DNA from: Qipengyuania vesicularis
GTDB taxonomy: Bacteria > Pseudomonadota > Alphaproteobacteria > Sphingomonadales > Sphingomonadaceae
DNA length: 64,000 bases
Reading direction: 5' to 3'
NCBI RefSeq assembly: GCF_019711415.1
Contig: NZ_JAIGNJ010000002.1
Span: 124,001-188,000, forward strand
Both the position numbers and the translations under genes were made by a program. A model generated the notes under the pieces. The model did no database searches. It saw nothing but the letters and a program-made list of their open reading frames with translations, and was not told where the DNA came from. Of the stretch, positions 60,763 through 64,000 are shown one piece after another (positions within the stretch are counted from its first letter, which is position 1; every line of letters begins with the position of its first letter).

Positions 60763-61128
60763 ATGCGAAGTCTTGCAATTGCGACGAGCGCGGCCCTGCT
60801 GGCCTCCTGCCAGGCCACAGGCACGGAGGCCGAGCTGGCGAGCGCCGAACCGACGGAAGCGCCCGAAGTCCCCGTCTACGTGACTGCCATCTGCGGCGAC
60901 TGCCACGCTGTGCGCCCCAACGCGATCTCTCCCAATCCGGAAGCTCCCGGCTTCGAGGACGTCGCCAACAGTCCGGGACTTACGCGCGAAACGCTGGTCA
61001 CCTTCCTGTCTGACGCGCACAATTACCCGCTACAGATGGATGTCGATCTCGATGAAGAAGATATCGAGACGATCGCCGACTACATGATGACCTTGCAATC
61101 TGACGAGTACCATCGGGCACCCTCCTAG
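60763..61128 (+). CDS. Small cytochrome c lipoprotein
   Basis: 121 aa. Lipobox ALLASC with lipid Cys16; acidic linker; one haem c site C44-x2-C47-H48 (ICGDCHAV); a Met ligand probably in YPLQMDVDLDEEDIE; C-terminal helix ETIADYMMTLQ as in class I cytochromes. AAGGAG precedes the ATG. It diverges from the MBL gene and its stop interlocks with the next gene (CTAG). Confidence 0.85.
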   Translation: MRSLAIATSAALLASCQATGTEAELASAEPTEAPEVPVYVTAICGDCHAVRPNAISPNPEAPGFEDVANSPGLTRETLVTFLSDAHNYPLQMDVDLDEEDIETIADYMMTLQSDEYHRAPS

Positions 61129-61913
61129 TCCGGCAGATCCTGATTGGCGCGGACCACATTGGCTACGCGATAGGCTTTCTCTGCCAGCTCGGGATCGACA
61201 TCATCGTCCAGAGCAAGACGCGCCATCCGATCATGGAGCCCCTGCGAGGTATAGAATGACCAGACCTCGTCGCGCCCTGGTCCTTCCCAGAAGGCCGTGA
61301 TCCAGATTTTGCCGTCTTCGTATCGACCGTGGCGCCAGTCGCGATACAGTCTTTCTGCTAGCGCCCGATCGTCGGCGACGTTGAGCTGATCAACGAGATC
61401 TTCAGCCGGCCAGCCGCCAAGCGCGAACATGCACACGACATCGTCGAGGTAGTCGCCCTGTTCCGTGAACGGCGCCGCTCGCTCAAGCTGTAACCTCAGG
61501 TAGAGTCGCTGGAATGCGTCGAGCACGTTCCATTGCTCCGGACTCCAATTGTCCCTGTTACCCGTATCGAATCGCTGGAGGGCAACCTCGAGCCCGACAT
61601 TCGCAACATCATTGCCCGACGCGAGGACCTCGAGGATTCGCGGAAGAAGATAAGCCCAGGTCGCCTTCGCCACACCTGTTTCCGGATTGTAGGCGGCAAA
61701 AAACCAGTCCTGCACATAGGAAAGAGGCAACTCGGCAATCGGCGGATTGAAGAAGTCCGCCTCGATCGCTGGGTCCATGCAGCAGCCCTCGCAAACCTCG
61801 ATGTTGCGCGGCTTGGGTCTTGCAAACACGCGATAGGCCTCCTCGATAATCTCGAAGAAGGGGTTCTCTGGGCCTATCTTGGCCTCGCCTAACCGGTCAG
61901 GCGCGCGGGTCAT
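61125..61913 (-). CDS. Hypothetical protein with CEGCCMDP motif
   Basis: 262-aa soluble, mostly alpha-helical protein without recognised family. The N-terminal third carries RPKPRNIEVCEGCCMDP, a compact Cys triad that could bind metal, and the rest is Trp/Asp/Glu-rich helices (WHGRYEDGKIWITAFWEGPGR region). No signal peptide. Ends convergent with the cytochrome gene; no operon partner. Confidence 0.7.
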   Translation of the reverse strand: MTRAPDRLGEAKIGPENPFFEIIEEAYRVFARPKPRNIEVCEGCCMDPAIEADFFNPPIAELPLSYVQDWFFAAYNPETGVAKATWAYLLPRILEVLASGNDVANVGLEVALQRFDTGNRDNWSPEQWNVLDAFQRLYLRLQLERAAPFTEQGDYLDDVVCMFALGGWPAEDLVDQLNVADDRALAERLYRDWRHGRYEDGKIWITAFWEGPGRDEVWSFYTSQGLHDRMARLALDDDVDPELAEKAYRVANVVRANQDLPD

Positions 61914-62119
61914 GGCTCGCTTCTAGCACGACAGCATTGCCCCGTCGGTTAACGACCGTCGACGAACTGTTCGTGGGGTCCGCAATTCCGATTCACCTGA
62001 CGAAATCATAGGATTACGAACGTCGTTGGACGATTTTTCTTACCGGTTGGTGGGGATCGAGCCGTAGTCCGCAGATTAGGGGATGCACCATTTCGCAGCT
62101 TGGATAGCTGGCGACGTCG

Positions 62120-63130
62120 ATGACTGCATTGCGATCCGTCGAGACTCTGGCCGATCCAGCCTGGCTGGCTCATCGCTATGATGTGCGCAACGATGCGATC
62201 CAGTTTGTCAGACTTCCGCGTGAAGCGCGCAAGAATGCCAGCTTCCTGTACGATCAGGCACTTATCGATTCTGCACCCAGCAAGTCCGTTCCGCGCAGCG
62301 AACTCGCTTTTGACGGCATCACTCCGGTGCCGGTCCATTTGATAATGCACTCCGGGCTTGCGGGCTCGACATTGCTCACCAAGGCGCTCGACATCGAGGG
62401 TGTTGCTACCACTTTCAGCGAGCCGCCGATCCTGACCGATCTCATGTCCCTGAAATTGGCCAACCGGGGATCCAGGGAAGTGTCCGAAAGGATACGATCC
62501 GTATTGCGAATCCTGGCGCGACCGTTCGAGCAGGGAGAAGTCGTGGTTCTCAAGTCTGGTGCCGTCGGCAACGCGCTGGCAGGTGACATACTTTCCAATT
62601 GGTCCGAAAGCCGCGCGTTGTGCCTGCAATCCCCGCTCACCATTTACCTTGCTTCAGTTGCGAGAAAGCGCACTGCAGGGCGTGTCTGGGGGCGACAGTT
62701 GTTCAGCACGCTGGCCAGCGCACAGATGACGTCCCTCGGTTTCACGTCGAAAGAGCTGTTCGCCCAGACCGACCTGCAGATTACCGCGCTGGCTTGGCTG
62801 GCATTGCATCGCGAAATGCAGGCAGCGCTCTCGCGTTTCCCGGGCCGTGTGGTGGCGCTCGATAGCGAGAAGCTGCTCAACAGCCAGGAAGCCTCGATAG
62901 ACGCGATCGGCAAGTTCCTCTCGCTTGATTACGACGCCGAGCAAGTGGTGGCGAACCCGATCCTTCGGCGGCACTCCAAGACTGGCGAAGATTTCGACAG
63001 CCACAAGCGCGCACGCGAGCTCGACGAGACATTTTCGATCCATGGTGAGGAAATCGACCTGGTCACGCAGTGGATCGTCAAAGTGGCCGAGGCGCAGGGA
63101 ATCGTCCTCGACCTCCCCAACCGGATCTAG
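62120..63130 (+). CDS. Sulfotransferase-fold-like protein, unknown
   Basis: 336-aa protein whose second block VHLIMHSGLAGSTLLTKALDIEGV resembles the 5'-phosphosulfate loop of sulfotransferases, with a variant HSGLAGSTLL rather than xRSGTT. A later GRVVALDSEKLLNSQEASIDAIGKFLSLDY matches the 3'-phosphate/structural part of such folds. No PAPS-binding consensus is complete, so activity is doubtful. Isolated; 206 bases to the divergent neighbour. Confidence 0.6.
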   Translation: MTALRSVETLADPAWLAHRYDVRNDAIQFVRLPREARKNASFLYDQALIDSAPSKSVPRSELAFDGITPVPVHLIMHSGLAGSTLLTKALDIEGVATTFSEPPILTDLMSLKLANRGSREVSERIRSVLRILARPFEQGEVVVLKSGAVGNALAGDILSNWSESRALCLQSPLTIYLASVARKRTAGRVWGRQLFSTLASAQMTSLGFTSKELFAQTDLQITALAWLALHREMQAALSRFPGRVVALDSEKLLNSQEASIDAIGKFLSLDYDAEQVVANPILRRHSKTGEDFDSHKRARELDETFSIHGEEIDLVTQWIVKVAEAQGIVLDLPNRI

Positions 63131-63142
63131 CATCGCTCGCAA

Positions 63143-63586
63143 TCAGCTGCAGGACCAAGGCAAGGGCGCCATGTCGGGCTCGACCCACGACTTGCGTGCC
63201 TCGGGTGAGAACAACTGTTCGCGGGACCAATGGGCCAGTATCCAATCTGAGCGACCATAGGGGCCCACCATTAGCTCCGCCAAAGCGGCTGCTAGCGGTC
63301 TATCCATCTCTCCCGACCCGGGCACGAATCCTGCAGCGCCCAGCGACGCGATGGTGATCGTGTGATGATAGCCCGAAGTATCGGTGTTCGGCGTACCATG
63401 CGCTTCGTTGAGCGCTATAATGATCGTACGAAAGGCCTCCGAGTTGCTGCGGTCGGGCCGGTGGCGAAGCATCCACAACGCAAACGCGAAGTGTGCCTCA
63501 TGCGTCCATTCGGCATGCGGCAGGGTCCTGTCGAGCACGCGTGTCGCGAGCTCCTCGAAATGAGCATCTGTGGGAAAATCGGTCAT
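63143..63586 (-). CDS. Conserved hypothetical protein
   Basis: 147 aa, soluble: HFEELATRVLDRTLPHAEWTHEAHFAFALWMLRHRP, SGYHHTITIASLG, LAHWSREQLFSPEARKSWVEPD. Several conserved-looking His/Glu/Trp positions (EWTHEAHF, YHHT) suggest a metal or haem site but no family comes to mind. ATG 63586 is used; a terminator lies just upstream. Confidence 0.7.
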   Translation of the reverse strand: MTDFPTDAHFEELATRVLDRTLPHAEWTHEAHFAFALWMLRHRPDRSNSEAFRTIIIALNEAHGTPNTDTSGYHHTITIASLGAAGFVPGSGEMDRPLAAALAELMVGPYGRSDWILAHWSREQLFSPEARKSWVEPDMAPLPWSCS

Positions 63587-63622
63587 GTCATAGGTTCCTC
63601 TCGCGGATACCCGACCGACACG

Positions 63623-63648
63623 AAAAACCCCGCCGGCCGGGCGGGGTT
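63623..63648 (-). terminator. Rho-independent terminator (leftward)
   Basis: On the minus strand AACCCCGCC/GGCGGGGTT forms a 9-bp stem with a 5-base loop, and the 3' arm runs into TTTTT (63627-63623). It would end transcription of the leftward S24 gene and separate it from the 147-aa hypothetical. Confidence 0.82.
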
Positions 63649-63809
63649 GCATTGCTGTGTGGTCTGATCGTGAGCGCGTCAGCACACAGGCGCAGGGCAA
63701 TCCGCCGCCGATATGGTCGGGCGAGATTGTTGCGTCATGGCAATGACAGTTGCGTGGATCATGGATCCATGCTGCGCCGCAGGAAGAGGGCTGTCAAGCT
63801 GAGGACGCG

Positions 63810-64000
63810 CTAGATCCGCCCGCCCTTCCATACCACCCGCCCGATGACCTCCACTTCCTCGCGCGCCAGTTCGATCGGCGCGTAGGCATCGTTTGCGCTG
63901 ATCAATGCGATGCGGCCGGGCGCACTGGCCTGCACCTGCTTGACGTGCAGCGCGTCGCCGATCCGCACGACATGGATGCCCTCGCCAGCGCGCTTGTGGC
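63810..64000 (-). CDS. S24-family repressor/peptidase, C-terminal part (partial)
   Basis: The last 62 codons of a leftward gene cut by the window edge. The product ends with GEGIHVVRIGDALHVKQVQ, GRIALISANDAYAPIEL and EVEVIGRVVWKGGRI, the autoprotease domain of LexA/phage-repressor-like XRE regulators. The N-terminal DNA-binding part lies beyond the window, so phage or chromosomal origin cannot be judged. Confidence 0.82.
   Translation of the reverse strand, partial: HKRAGEGIHVVRIGDALHVKQVQASAPGRIALISANDAYAPIELAREEVEVIGRVVWKGGRI

Noticed and set aside
63760-63771. Palindrome CATGGATCCATG downstream of the S24-type gene
   Set aside because: Perfect 12-mer, but it lies beyond the 3' end of that gene and before a terminator, so an operator role is not supported.
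1-64000. tRNA, rRNA, insertion sequences, integrases, CRISPR or restriction/defence genes
   Set aside because: None recognised by reading both strands; the only mobile-type hint is the truncated S24 repressor at the right edge.

Overview
The window is a gene-dense piece of an alphaproteobacterial chromosome. It most likely comes from the Sphingomonadales, in or near the Erythrobacteraceae. The evidence is high GC coding sequence, two proteins ending in the sphingomonad-type sorting tail PEPSTWA-(TM)-RRxR, a MucR-type zinc-finger regulator, a Fur/Mur-type regulator without the structural CxxC, and the alphaproteobacterial order nfuA/tsaB/rimI/mucR/fur/plsC followed by miaB/phoH/ybeY/corC. The taxonomic call is inference. 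I see no rRNA, tRNA, insertion sequence, CRISPR array or prophage block; only the very last gene, a truncated S24-type repressor, hints at an accessory function.

Layout. 1-5.8 kb: acyl-CoA synthetase, nitroreductase, two secreted/outer-membrane proteins, then a DGPF-domain gene and its ECF42-type sigma factor behind a recognisable ECF42-type promoter. 5.8-13.3 kb, all leftward: carboxyspermidine dehydrogenase, an S41-like protease, an NHL lipoprotein, a membrane protein, carboxy(nor)spermidine decarboxylase, ornithine decarboxylase and a DUF5694-like protein. Together the three enzymes give an AdoMet-independent route from ornithine to a triamine. The ornithine decarboxylase/DUF5694 gap carries a 15-bp hairpin that buries a perfect Shine-Dalgarno sequence. 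13.5-18.2 kb: PLP dehydratase, tandem MAPEG-like genes, two tiny coupled genes, trxB, a tyrosine phosphatase and a lone response regulator. 18.2-22.2 kb: otsB/GH15/otsA with 4-nt overlaps. 22.2-25.2 kb: a retropepsin-like protein and egtB-egtD (ergothioneine). 25.3-30.9 kb: diguanylate cyclase, class II DAHP synthase and an M16 protease.

31-41 kb: a housekeeping block (Nfu, nitroreductase, tsaB, rimI, mucR, fur, plsC; then leftward a PPIase, a small membrane protein, miaB, phoH, a small unknown, ybeY, corC). 41.2-47.6 kb: MgtE, DUF1489, a PEP-CTERM protein, frnE-nudC-serine hydrolase, and a small, possibly leaderless membrane gene. 47.6-54.2 kb: mutY diverging from a DUF721/DciA-like gene that leads two thioredoxin-fold proteins and smc. 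54.4-59.4 kb: a second PEP-CTERM protein, an amidohydrolase, and the leftward lipid/nucleoid operon rpmF-plsX-fabH-ihfA-merR. 59.6-64 kb: a third MAPEG protein, a metallo-beta-lactamase-fold hydrolase, a small cytochrome c lipoprotein, three poorly known proteins, and the S24 fragment.

Genes are packed by start/stop overlaps (ATGA, TGATG, TAATG) within operons. Four convergent pairs share interlocked stop codons (CTAG, CTAA or TTAG). The best leads are the SD-burying hairpin upstream of the DUF5694 gene, the ECF42 promoter, nested inverted repeats before the second PEP-CTERM gene, and several small coupled genes inserted into otherwise conserved operons.
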